A stretch of 64,000 nt of DNA, from the NCBI GenBank assembly GCA_039583875.1, contig CM077162.1, positions 109,773,808 to 109,837,807 of the forward strand. The letters run 5' to 3'. This document shows, piece after piece, positions 54,533-64,000 of the stretch (position 1 is its first letter; each line of letters opens with the position of its first letter). The notes beneath the pieces were generated by a model, which saw only the letters and a program-made list of their open reading frames with translations, made no database searches and was not told where the DNA came from. This DNA comes from Platanthera guangdongensis. Taxonomy: Eukaryota; Streptophyta; Magnoliopsida; Asparagales; Orchidaceae. The position numbers were made by a program, and so were the translations under genes.

Positions 54533-56516
54533 TGTTGGGTCCATTGTGCCCAATGTACTACATTAGTAAGAGGTCAAACAAGTCAATGGTATACACAAAC
54601 TTGTATTTGATGTGTGTGTGCAAGTTCATGCATGCAGGTTGTTTTTTGTCACAATTTTTGGATAGATGGTTGAAGTATCAATGCCAGGTGGAGTCATAAA
54701 AGTATGGAGGAAAGAAATGAATCTATGTCTACAAGCATTGAGTGAGTCAAGCTCATTCAATGCCAGATGTCCAGGAAGAAGTCTATAATGACATAATGTG
54801 TCCACATGCATTGAGTGAAGCCAGTTCACTCAACGCCATATAATAGAAAGCTTTGAAACATGCTCAAGCAGTTAGAGCCTAAGCAAAGGAGACAGAAATC
54901 GACTAAGTCTAGAAGCATTGAGTGAAGCCAGTTCACTCAATGCCAAGATCAAAGGGCTTTGAGTCAAGCTAATGCAAAAACTTAAGAGAAAACAAGAAAA
55001 TTGGCTAAGTACAGAAGCGTTGAGTAAAACAAGTTCACTCATTGCATTCAACTCCATATTTCAGAGACAAAGGCAGAAAGAATTGATTGAGGCCAGCTCA
55101 CTCAACACCTTTTGACAGAAGGAACTTTAGCTATGTACAAAAGCATTGAGTGAAACTAGTTCACTCAACACTCTCAACACTTAGAGTTGCAGAAGTATGT
55201 AGAATTTTGACTAAGTACAAATGTGTTGAGTGAAGTTTACTCACTCAATGCTCTCAACGCCTAGAAGTACAAAATATCTGGCTAATTCCAAAATCGTTGA
55301 GTGGAGCCAGTTCACTCAACGCACTCAACGCCTGGTCAGTTGTCTGAAATTTTCTAAGTCCACAATGGCTAACGTCAGCAAAGTCAACAATAGTCAACAA
55401 AATTCAAATTTGTTGCGGGAAAGCTGCAATTCAGCACCAATGACGTTGTTAGTCTTCTATACTTCTTAATCTGAATATTAGACAGTGTTATTCAGTTATT
55501 AAAGTGGGACCCACATGCTAATTGATTAGAATGATTATAAAAAGGGGGTGAGATCTAATCTGAACTAAGTTTTGAAGGGATTAACTTTTTTCAAAAAAGA
55601 TAAGACGCAGAACTTCGTCTACTTCTCCCGCCATTGTTGCAGAAACAAGAAGATTGTTTTGGCGAATCTGAATGTTCTGAAGATAGCTGCTGCAATCAAG
55701 ATCGTATTCAGTAAGATCAGAGTAAATCTCCGAGGAAGAATGAACAGCAAAGGCAAGCCTGAACTGTAGTTGCTTCACAATCCAAGCAGACCCAATCCTG
55801 TAGATCAATTCCTGGATCTGTGAAGATGACATCTGACCTGAAGAATTCTCATAGAAGAAAGAGGCAAACACAAAGATTTATTCTTTGGTGTCAATTTCAT
55901 CATCGACATCTTCTTTCCAACTGGTAGGATCTTTCAAAATCTGCATTGTAAGCCTAGTTTATACAGCTGGGTGTAGGATCTGTCAGGATCTGAGTTATAA
56001 GCCTAGTTTATAAAGGCTGAGTGTAGGATTTTCAGCAGATCTAAGTGGTAGGATTCAATCTTGAATCCGAGGTAGGGATTTGGCCTGAGTTATTGGATCC
56101 AGTATGGATCTGAGTAGCTGGGTTCTCCTTCTAGCCTGAGTTGTAGGGTCATTGGGCCTGAGGTAGGTAATCTGTTGATTACTAAGAGATAGGGCTTGGT
56201 GCTCGTGTTATAAGTCTTGAAGGAGAGTGAGTGGTCTTGCGGGATCGTGTTGTAAGCTCTGAGGAGCCGAGTTCTTGAATAAGTGCCCTGTCTAACACAC
56301 AGTTAGAAAGACAGGAGGGACTGTGGACGTACCCATAATCTAGGGAACCACTATAAACCATATGTGTGTTGTGTGTGATCTTCTTGAAAGCTTAACTAAA
56401 TAATGACAATAGACCCAAAAACTATTAAAGGAAAAAAGAAATCAAAAAGATCTAATAACCTATTCACCCCCCCCCCCTTATACGTGATTAGCTACCCTTG
56501 AAAAAAAATACTTTCA
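54533..56516 (+). repeat. 3' LTR of a SIRE-type copia element
   Basis: Runs from TGTTGGGTCC to ATACTTTCA, 1984 bases. It contains a hairpin array (54715-55335), the block GTCAGCAAAGTCAACAA, a TATAAAAA box (55536-55543), short GTAGGATYTG repeats in U5 (55925-56240), the conserved GGGAACCACTATAAACC, and a run of 11 C near the end (56467-56477). It lies in the env-position ORF of another SIRE-type element. Confidence 0.8.
54715..55335 (+). repeat. Array of hairpin-forming repeats in the SIRE-type LTR
   Basis: Seven or eight units of about 75-90 bases, each with GCRTTGAGTGA, a 7-base loop, and TCACTCAAYGC. The best is 54915-54943, an 11-bp perfect stem. The same array occurs at 33525-33913/41265-41700 and 62143-62830. 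Confidence 0.8.
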
Positions 56517-56924
56517 CTCCTGCTTCAACTACTACGTGGGAGGCAACTCAGTCCTTAATATCTATCTCGGCCCAGGTTGATCGGTTTATTCACAACCATG
56601 AGAAGAGATTTGGTAAGATGCCAGTAGTGCCCGAGGACTTGGTTACCATTTTTGATGAGCAAGGAGATGCAGATGAGCATCCTCCTGTCCTACATGCTGA
56701 GGAATCTACTTTGAACCCAAAAGCTAATCTCTTTCTATCAGTAGAGTCCTTCAATGACTCTTATGATCAAGAGGATGTTTTGTTTCCAGAGCCTGTAATC
56801 ATTCCCAGTTCCATCTCAGATAGCTCTATGTTGAAAGCTTTTGATATGATGTTGGCTAAGTAACAAGCACAGTTTGAAGCTTCATTGCAAAAAGTGGTGA
56901 AGAGAGTAAAAGGATTTGAGAATG
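56517..56924 (+). pseudogene. SIRE-type extra ORF (env position), first part
   Basis: Encodes WEATQSLISISAQVDRFIHN, EKRFGKMPVVPEDLVTIFDE, an acidic linker, and QAQFEASLQKVVKRVK. A TAA at 56861 replaces Gln. The minus-strand copy at 60906-64000 has the same order (FIHNLEKRLGKMPVV; QAQFEASLQNVLKKVK), so both come from one gene family. By position, just upstream of the 3' LTR, this is the extra 3' ORF of SIRE-type copia elements. The protein is acidic with a coiled coil, and I cannot see a membrane segment. A chromovirus solo LTR splits it at 56925. Confidence 0.7.
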
Positions 56925-58129
56925 TGATGTCGCGGCCCCTCTGCCACTACTTGATGATGACCCGGTTGCCGAGGCACAATGACACAAAGATCTTAGGTGT
57001 CGTGATGATGCTGAAGGAAGACCGCGTTACAACCTCCGCCCACAGCGTGCCAAATCCGCCGTGAATAATAATTACGTTATTTCATGCATTTTTATTTTAT
57101 AATGATTAATATAAAATTATTCCATGTGTGGATGATAATTTTATATTCATAAATGTTATGTAATTTTTATTTTTGGACATTTCATGGTTTGTGGTGTGTA
57201 CTTAACCATACGGATGGATGAGATTACATCTCCATCATGGATGGTTAAGGGCTTGTTGTAACTCCTATGTGTTTGTAACTCCTATGTGTTTGTAACTCCT
57301 ATATAAGGAGACCTCTTTATGAGAATTAATAGAGAAGAAGAAGAATTTGAATCCAAAGAAACTCCCTAAGAGAAATTCGGCAAAGGAGAGACTCCAAGCC
57401 GCCGTCCTTGTGGTGTGAAGCCGCCCCCTTGCTTCCTTCCTCCCCTCTTCGGTGCGACGCCGGCGTGGCTTCCTTCGGTGCGACTCCAAGGAAGAAAGAT
57501 TGCAGTCCCATTCGGTGTGACGCCGGTGGTTCCGTGGAGTGACTGAATCTCCCACCTATCTTGTGTGATTGAGGTTCTTGGTTGGGTAATCTCTTCATCT
57601 TTAGTGATTCTTGCTTTTAGTTTGTGGAGGCTTTTGCGAACCGTCTTTTCCATGATTTTAAAATACATCGCTTGCAAAATCTGATCCGGCTTCATTGTTA
57701 TTGAATCTCTTGTATTCCGGATTGGGAAGATCCATTGTGGGAGTGAGACTTGGCCTAGCCTTGACTTGCTCTCCAAGATTGGAACACTTTGTGTCAACAA
57801 GGGAATTAATCTCAACTGGAACACGACCGCCATTTGAAGTTTGTAGCTGTTCCGAAATAAATTATTGCTGCGTTTGAAACGGCTCAAGTTGGTACAATAG
57901 ATAATTGTGTAGGTGCGGTGAGTTGTGTGCTTGTTGGAGAGGTAGGTCTTAAGTACGTTGTATCGAGTCCGGATGGAATCTTCTATATTGATTTTATCAT
58001 TCGGATTTGGGAGCCAACCCGACCCCTTTTCGTTCTCTTTGGTCGGAGCCCTCCTATCTTGCTTTTATGCTTTGTGACGATAGTTTCCGTTAGTGTAGTC
58101 GGCCACGTATCACGGTCTCCCCTACACCA
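56925..58129 (+). repeat. Chromovirus solo LTR (CRM/Galadriel-like family) with target duplication
   Basis: Runs from TGATGTCGCGGCC to CCCTACACCA, 1205 bases, the same family as the LTRs at 33914-35079 and 40094-41259 but on the plus strand. GAATG (56920-56924) and GAAAG (58130-58134) flank it and match at four of five bases. Its first 140 bases still encode the pol tail LLDDDPVAEAQ and RYNLRPQRAKSA up to TGA. It also has three tandem GTAACTCCTATGTGTTT units (57257-57300) before a TATATAAGGAG box. No internal region is present, so it arose by LTR-LTR recombination. Confidence 0.85.
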
Positions 58130-59043
58130 GAAAGTATTGCTGGAAGGCCTTGCAGATGTCAAAGTTCAGATTGACAAGCTTGACAAGAAGCGTGATTCAT
58201 GGTTTATGCAGGGTGGAGAGGCCATTGTTCACACAATGGCCGGCTTAAAGAGCAACTTAGATGTTCTAAAGAATGTGGATTCGAACGCTCATATGATGTT
58301 TGATGCACACAATGGTTTGATGGCCCATTTTGACAGTTTTATGCTGAACTATGCAAATTCGATAGCCGTAAAATCCAAAAAGGGGGAGTATGCCCTGACA
58401 GCAATGGTGAATGTTGTGGTAACTACTCTGGTGGAAAACTTCAAGAGATCGAATGATTTCAGTTATGATAATTGTGCATTACTTCATAGTTATTTGACAG
58501 GATTTCATGTACCTGTTGTGCATGTACCATCATAAGATGAGGTTCATCCTTCACATGATTACTCTCAGTATTAGTCAGACATACAGGACTTCTCCTAGAT
58601 TGCTGTTGCTGTTGTAATTCTGGAAACTCAGGTGACTGAAGACATACCCCCTGTAATTTACAAGAGAAGAAGATATGTTGAAGGCTCGTTTGCAGTCAAG
58701 TCAGAACCAGTTAGAGAAGAGCCTAACAGAGAGATCGAGGAGGTGTGGAGTCCAATTTCCAGAGGGATTATCTTGGACAACTTCTCCTTAGTCCTTCTTG
58801 GAGGAGAAAATCGAGAACTCCACTAAGATCAAGAGGCATGGAACAAATTTAAGCTGGCATGTACCAAGAGGAGAATACATTTCAGAAATGACCAGAATGC
58901 CATCCCATACCTCCAACACATCCTCGATATTATCCAAAGCCAAGGGCGTATTTTTGCTAGGGAGCAATCGAAGAGGAAGGGCAGCAGATCTAATTATTAC
59001 ATGTTATATGTTGAGTGTTGTGGGTTGCCACCAAAACAATGAA
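58130..59043 (+). pseudogene. SIRE-type extra ORF (env position), second part
   Basis: Continues the ORF interrupted at 56924: LADVKVQIDKLDKKRDSWF, GGEAIVHTMAGLKSNLDVLK, a helical region with ENFKRSNDFSYDN, then VTEDIPPVIYKRRRYVEG and, in the same frame after stops, FKLACTKRRIHFRNDQNA and GRIFAREQSKRKGS, ending CCGLPPKQ near 59040. Stops at 58533, about 58572, about 58593 and 58824. The minus-strand copy matches the first two thirds. The basic C-terminus follows a coiled-coil middle. Confidence 0.7.
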
Positions 59044-59380
59044 CTCTATTGATATATATATATATATATATATATGATTTTTTATATCTTGACTGGGAAT
59101 GCGCATGTTTCTATTTTTTAATTATCTTTTCAAATCTTAATGTTTTACCATTTATTATGTGCAATTCTCTAATCTTGCAGGATTTTGGCTTCTTCAAATA
59201 GTGTGAGATTGTTTGGTATTGCATCCACAATAACTCTGATTTGAAGAAGGGTCCCGCTAAGCTAAGATGAATTGAGATTTTATTTAATGCTGCTCTTTTA
59301 GGTATGTACTTTCAGGTCTACATTGCTAAGTACACACCAATTTCAGATTATAGTGGGTCAATAAACATAGGACTATACAA
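59044..59380 (+). other. 3' non-coding tail of the SIRE-type element with an (AT)n run
   Basis: Contains an (AT)11 run at 59053-59074 and AT-rich sequence up to the LTR at 59381. No clear polypurine tract is seen directly before the LTR (GGACTATACAA). Confidence 0.5.
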
Positions 59381-60905
59381 TGTAATCCCCCATTGTGTGG
59401 CCAATGTGTTGACTCATATGTAATATTTCTATTGGGGTGTACTCTATCCCAAGTACAGGAGAAGGATCAAGGAAGGACAAAGGCTTGGATTCAGAAGGAT
59501 AGGAATTTTACCTAAGTAAAATTCGTCGAGTATGATGAGGAATATTCCTCGAATTCATCGAGTGTACTCGTTGATACTCGTCAAATTTGTCGTGTATACT
59601 CACCAGCACTCGTAGAATTCATCATGTGTACTTTGGATAAATTCTCTGAGAGTTGGAAAATACGCCAAAGAAAGTTCGCCGAGTATCATCGTGTATAATC
59701 GTAGAATTTGTCGAATATATCTAACGATATTCGAGGAATTCATCGAATATACTAAATAATACACGCTGAATTTGTTGAGTCCATACGACACTACTTATCT
59801 GGATTTTCTAAGTCATATTCGTCGTTTATCCATTAGTCAGGCATCGAGGGCATTGAGTCAATCGACTGAAACTCGACGAATTCGTTGAGTATTCCAGTCA
59901 ATACACGTCGAATTCGTCGAGTATGACTTGAGCGTTTGCGTTGAGTGTCTTGCCAGATTTATATGAAGCTCACCAAGTCATTCTTGTCGTATATCAACAT
60001 CTATTCGGTGAGTATACCAGTGATACTCGGCGATACTCGCCGAAATTGACTTATCTCATTTTCTCCGACAAATTTTTCCAGGCTCGGGTCGTGGCAACCA
60101 TGCACAATATTTTTGGAAGTTCTGAATTTTGGAAATTCCAATATAGTCGTTGCTATTGATGATGGCTATATATATATTTAGGGTGGATTTCTAATTCTAC
60201 CAATTTTGCTAATCGTGCTAATTTGCTCTCTCTCATTCAAATCGAAATTTTCTAATAACATCAAACCCATACTCCTAAGCGATACACGACATCTCCGATC
60301 GGCCGTCAAAAATGAACGTTGCATGATTCAATCTTCATCGATATCTATGACTTGATTTCTAGTCTCTGAACATTTCAATTCTTCCAGATCTAGGCGATTG
60401 ACGATTCAAGATTCATGGTCTTCAAAGATTTCTATTTTCCGAGTTCTCCAAAACTTCAAGATCTACCTTTTCGAAGAACGACTTATTGAAGACTTGTAAT
60501 ATTTATTATATTGTAATATTCATTTACATTTGTAGGAGATTTGTCTTCGAGTTGTAGATCCGGTTTTTGGATCAAGTTGTAGATCAGTTTGTGGATCGAG
60601 TTGTAGATCTGGTTGTGGATCTAGTCGTAGGAGAGATATTTCTCCGAGTGGTAGGAGTGTTGTCTCCGAGTTGTAGGACTTGTGGCTCCAGGGTGTAGGA
60701 TTTGTAGAAATCTGAGAAAGGAGAAGAAGGAAAATCTAGCCATTTGTAGTAGATAGGCGAGGCGGGAAAGTAGACGTACACAACTAGGGGAACCACTATA
60801 GATCTCGGTGTTTGTGTGCTTAATTTTTCAAGTATTTTTATTCTGCGAAAAAACACAGACATCACCTATTCAACACCCTCTAGGTGATTTAGGTGGATGC
60901 TTTTA
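59381..60905 (+). repeat. 3' LTR of a second SIRE-like copia family
   Basis: Starts TGTAATCCCCCATTGTGTGG, similar to TGTTGGGTCCATTGTGCCC of the other SIRE-type LTRs. It ends ACCTATTCAACACCC ... GCTTTTA at 60905. The right end is fixed by the resumption of the minus-strand ORF. It contains a TCGTCGAGTAT array (59518-60060), a TATATATATATTTAGGG box near 60170, GGTTGTGGATC-like repeats in U5 (60550-60690), and GGGGAACCACTATAGATC. Confidence 0.7.
59518..60060 (+). repeat. Array of TCGTCGAGTAT motifs in the copia LTR
   Basis: About fifteen imperfect words of the type AATTCGTCGAGTAT, ACTCGTCGAATT and GAGTATACTCG in both orientations, so many neighbours can pair. GAATTCGTCGAGTAT at about 59892-59906 also occurs in the gypsy LTR at about 4656-4670. 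Confidence 0.7.
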
Positions 60906-61798
60906 TACTGGATCTGACCTGATAGCAGGAATGACTTCACCATTTCTTCTTCTTTTGTGCTCTGGAGGAGGTAAGTCTTTAGTAACCTGAACATTTGGAA
61001 AAACTTCAGCAACAGCAGCTGTCCTGAGAAAAATCCTTTGAGTCTGAGCAGTATTGAGAGTAATTCTAATCAGTAAGAACTTCAACATTTACTGGTGCAA
61101 GCCTAACATGTACTGGAAAACTTGCATTATCATGACTTGGCCTCCAAACATCTGACCATGTAGCCAGGTAAAATTTTCATAACTGTAGTCATTGACTTGT
61201 TTGAAATTCCCAACCATTGCAGCCTCAACCGCATCCACCTTAGCTTTAAGGGCATCCTCCCCCATTCTTGCTTCAATATCTATAGTATTTTCATATGCAG
61301 CCATTGTTGTGTCAAAATGTTCCATTGATCTATTGTGAGCATCAATCATCGTAAGAGCGTTAATATTAACATTCTTCAGAACAGTCAGATTATGCTTAAG
61401 ACCGGCCATCAAGTGAACTATGGCCTCGCCACACTGGACAAACCAACTATCAAGCTTAGAACCAAGCTTGTCAATTTGGACCTTTACTTCTATAAGGTCA
61501 TTGAGCATATACTTTTCTGATTCCTTGACCTTTTTCAAAACGTTTTGCAAGGAGGCTTCAAACTGAGCTTGCTGTCTCGCGAACATAGCTTCTACAGACT
61601 TGAGAATTGAAATATCAGCACTGGTACTAGGAACATCTTAAAGCTCTAGAATTGGAACATCAGCATGAACCACAAAGTCACTAGAGGACTCTGCTAATGA
61701 AGATAAGCTAGCAGAAGAGGTAAAACCTGGAACTAAAGCAGGTAGGACATTAGTATGCACCTCTGCATCTCATTCCTCATCAGAAATTTTAACCACAT
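60906..61798 (-). pseudogene. SIRE-type extra ORF (env position), minus strand, C-terminal part
   Basis: Reads from 61798 downward: VVKISDEE, ALVPGFTSSASLSSLAESS, STSADISILKSVEAMFARQQ, QAQFEASLQNVLKKVKES, NDLIEVKVQIDKLGSKLDSWF, GGEAIVHLMAGLKHNLTVLK, NFKQVNDYSYENFTWLHGQM, then VTKDLPPPEHKRRRNGEVI. The 165-codon frame at 61089-61586 is intact; stops lie on both sides. It is cut at 60906 by the plus-strand LTR and at 61798 by a solo LTR. It is a diverged copy of the plus-strand ORF at 56517-59043. Confidence 0.75.
61794..61798. repeat. Target-site duplication, left copy (CACAT)
   Basis: CACAT before TGTTGGGTTC; identical CACAT after the LTR end at 63572-63576. Confidence 0.85.
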
Positions 61799-63571
61799 TG
61801 TTGGGTTCACTGCCCACAATGTCCTAGATTTGAGGAAGTCAATTTTGTCAATGATATACATATATCAATAGATGACAATGATGGGATAGGTATCCTAAGT
61901 GGTTAAGTCAAGAAAACTCTTACCTAAGATATGGTTTTAGAAATTTGGCTAAGTCCAAATTCGTCGAAATAAGTTCAGAGTTCGTCAAGCTGAGCCAATC
62001 ATTCGTTGAACTAATCTCAAAGTTTGATAAATTTGGCCAAGTCTAAATTCGTTGAACTGAGTTCAGAGTTCGTCGAGCTGAGCTCACTGTTTGTCTAACT
62101 GTGTTCAACATTCGTCGAACTTAGTTCAGAGTTGAGTGAGGCCGGCTGAGACAATCTACGCCTAAGTATTAAGAGACAGAAATGTGGCTAAGTACACTGG
62201 TATTGAGTGAAGGACATTCACTCTACGTCATAGCCTCTTAAGTGTTGAGTAACAATCAGTCAGTCAAAACTAGTACTTTTAAAGAATATAGAAATTTGGC
62301 TAAGGCAGAAAGCGTTGAGTGAGGCGTGGTCACTCAACGCTCTCAATGCCATGACTCAGAATTTGTTAAAGAAAAAAGCGTTGAGTGAGGCATGCTCACT
62401 CAATGCAGTCAATGCTTAAGATGCTGAAGAAGCATAAATGGCTAAGGAAGAAAGCATTGAGTGAGGCATGTTCACTCAACGCTCCAAGGCCATATATGCA
62501 GAAGAGGCTGCAAAAATTGTTAAGGTAAAAAGTATTGAGTGTGCATTACTCACTCAACGCTATCATCGCCTAGTAAAGACAGAATTTTGTCTAAGGAATT
62601 TGTCTTTGAGTGATGTGCACTCACTCAATGCCAAGCAACAGAAAGCTGAGAAAGCTTAGAAAGCAAGTTGGCATTGAATGAAGCTGAATCAGTCAACACC
62701 TAGAAATAAATTTATGTTCTAAGTAGTTTGGCGTTGAGAGAAGGTAACTAACTCAACGCCAAGAGACAGTAAATCTGTCTAAGTGATTTGGCCTTGCGTG
62801 AAGCTCATTCACTCAATACTTATACTACTAATGCTCAATTTTGGCCAAGTCCACAGGTGCTGACGTCAGCAAAATTGACAAAGTATCCATATTCAAATTG
62901 TGAGCTGCAAAGCCACAGTACATGACAAAAGGCGCCGCTGGCCTAATGTATGTCTTCTTCCATTAAAGAAAGGCGCAACTGGATGTTGCAGGTGGGGTCC
63001 ACTAATCACTAACAGTCATTGATCAGTGAACTACAAAAGGAGGTGATGGACCAAGACACAAGAAAACTTTTAGGGCATTATCAACTAAAAAGATTAGCAG
63101 CCAACTTCATCTACTTTGTCATTGCTACATGCAAAAAGCTTGAAGCTCTCCTGCAAGATTGCTCTGATCTAGGGCTATCTTCCATAGCCTAAGTGGTGGG
63201 GTTTAATTACCTGAGGTATGTGATACTTGTATCACTAAGTGTAGGCCTTTGTGGCTGAGGTTTAAGTCTTGGAGGAGATTGAGAGATCATAAGGGATCTG
63301 AGGTATAAGCTCCTTGGTGTACTGCTTTGGATAAGTGCCTTGACTAACAGGAATTTAGCATGGTGGGAGGAGAGTGGATGTACCCATAATTTTAGGGAAC
63401 CACTATAAAATACTAGTCTGCTTTTCTGTCTTTGATTTCTTCTTACAGGTACATAAAAATCTCTCAATCACATAGTAACTAAAGAAGAAATAAAAAGAAA
63501 TCAAAATACCTTGATAAACCCATTCTCCCACCCATCTAGGTTGCTAGCTACCTTAAAAACAAGAACTTTCA
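61799..63571 (+). repeat. SIRE-type solo LTR with target duplication
   Basis: Runs from TGTTGGGTTC to GAACTTTCA, 1773 bases, with perfect CACAT duplications and no internal region. The homologous minus-strand ORF reads across both sides (MPVVDEDV before, VVKISDEE after). It contains TTCGTCGAACTGAG-like words (61955-62125), a hairpin array (62143-62830), GACGTCAGCAAAATTGAC, a decayed TATA region (CTACAAAAGGAGG, 63030) and GGGAACCACTATAAAATAC. Confidence 0.88.
62143..62830 (+). repeat. Array of hairpin-forming repeats in the solo LTR
   Basis: About nine units. The best stem is 62312-62340, GCGTTGAGTGA and TCACTCAACGC (11 bp, perfect) around a 7-base loop. Other units read GCATTGAGTGA with TCACTCAATGC, so stem position 3 changes in a paired way. 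Confidence 0.82.
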
Positions 63572-64000
63572 CACATCCTCGTCCACTACTGGCATCTTGC
63601 CAAGTCTCTTCTCTAGGTTGTGGATGAATCAGTCAAACCCGTGAAGAGATTAATATAAAATTCTGAGAAGCCTCACCCTCAGAAACTGCAGTGGGGATCA
63701 TCTGTGGGAGAGGAACTATCACGTTATCAACTGAATTTGGCTCACCCATATCATTAGCATCATCAACAATTTTGGTTTCATCAGCAGCAATCATTACCTC
63801 AACATGATCTATCTCGTAATCAACAACATCTAACTCATCGTCAGTAATAGCATCCATATCATCAGAAGAATCAAGAATGTCACATCATAAGCCTCATCCT
63901 CAGGCTCCTCAGACACTATCTCAGCAACAGCAGCACGGCTAATATCAAAAACCTCTGTAAGGAGATCTACTATCTCCTTATCTAGAACCACAGCAACTGG
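63572..64000 (-). pseudogene. SIRE-type extra ORF (env position), minus strand, upstream part
   Basis: Reads from the window edge downward: LDKEIVDLLTEVFDISRAAV, SEEPEDEAYDV, then after a frame change DAITDDELDVVDYEIDHVEV and MIAADETKIVDDANDMGEP, a strongly acidic stretch, and finally FIHNLEKRLGKMPVVDEDV in another frame up to 63577. It continues beyond the window. Its C-terminal continuation is at 60906-61798, beyond the solo LTR. Confidence 0.65.

Noticed and set aside
59053..59074. (AT)11 run as a replication origin or satellite
   Set aside because: A short dinucleotide microsatellite in an AT-rich non-coding tail; no further structure.
1..64000. tRNA, rRNA or host protein-coding genes
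   Set aside because: I looked on both strands and found none with supporting motifs; a tRNAscan or Rfam search would be needed to exclude decayed copies.

Overview
This window looks like a gene-poor, repeat-rich part of a seed-plant nuclear genome, most likely an angiosperm. Almost every base I can assign belongs to an LTR retrotransposon. I recognise chromoviruses of two kinds (Tekay-type and a CRM/Galadriel-like kind), Tat and Athila elements (Ty3/gypsy), and copia elements, some with the long LTRs and extra 3' ORF of the SIRE type. I found no host gene, tRNA, rRNA or CRISPR array. Nearly all coding regions carry in-frame stops and frameshifts. Many stops sit where a Trp or Gln codon is expected, as methylcytosine deamination would produce. 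The species cannot be named from the sequence.

Layout: (1) 1-9102 holds the 3' end of one Tekay-type element, a 3.7-kb LTR, then the 5' half of a second element of the same family. The two internal regions share that single LTR. (2) 9103-15341 is the 3' part of a Tat-type element with two antisense genes (12539-14515 and 10185-11984), each with its own TATA box, plus a probable 3' LTR. (3) 15342-17920 is a chromovirus tail fused to about 360 unrecognised open codons. Its 3' LTR is split by a complete 11.9-kb Tekay-type element on the minus strand (17921-29802, target duplication ATACC/ATACT). (4) 29.8-43.4 kb is a degraded copia element, split by a 5'-truncated SIRE-type LTR, itself split by a complete chromovirus on the minus strand (33914-41259, target duplication GGTAA). 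(5) 43392-54401 joins three truncated elements: a copia 3' end (minus), a Tat element with 5' LTR and dual RNase H, and an Athila 3' end with its 3' LTR. (6) 54402-64000 is a pile of SIRE-type copia pieces: LTRs, env-position ORFs in both orientations, a solo LTR with target duplication CACAT, and a chromovirus solo LTR.

The most interesting signals are non-coding. The leader between primer-binding site and gag of the Tekay-type family holds three hairpins in tandem. Their stems differ in sequence but still pair, the 12-nt loop is nearly constant, and the set is conserved in order and spacing in two diverged copies on opposite strands (6287-6476 and 26195-26379). The LTRs carry lineage-specific arrays of short dyads. 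Two motifs are shared across unrelated lineages: GGGCGTGT, five copies each in a Tekay-type and an Athila LTR, and GAATTCGTCGAGTAT, in a gypsy and a copia LTR. In the CRM/Galadriel-like chromovirus the polypurine tract lies inside the codons for a conserved E-W-G-R-I-D motif, and the protein's last 49 codons (stop included) lie within the LTR. All similarity statements come from reading the sequence and recalling families; no database search was run.
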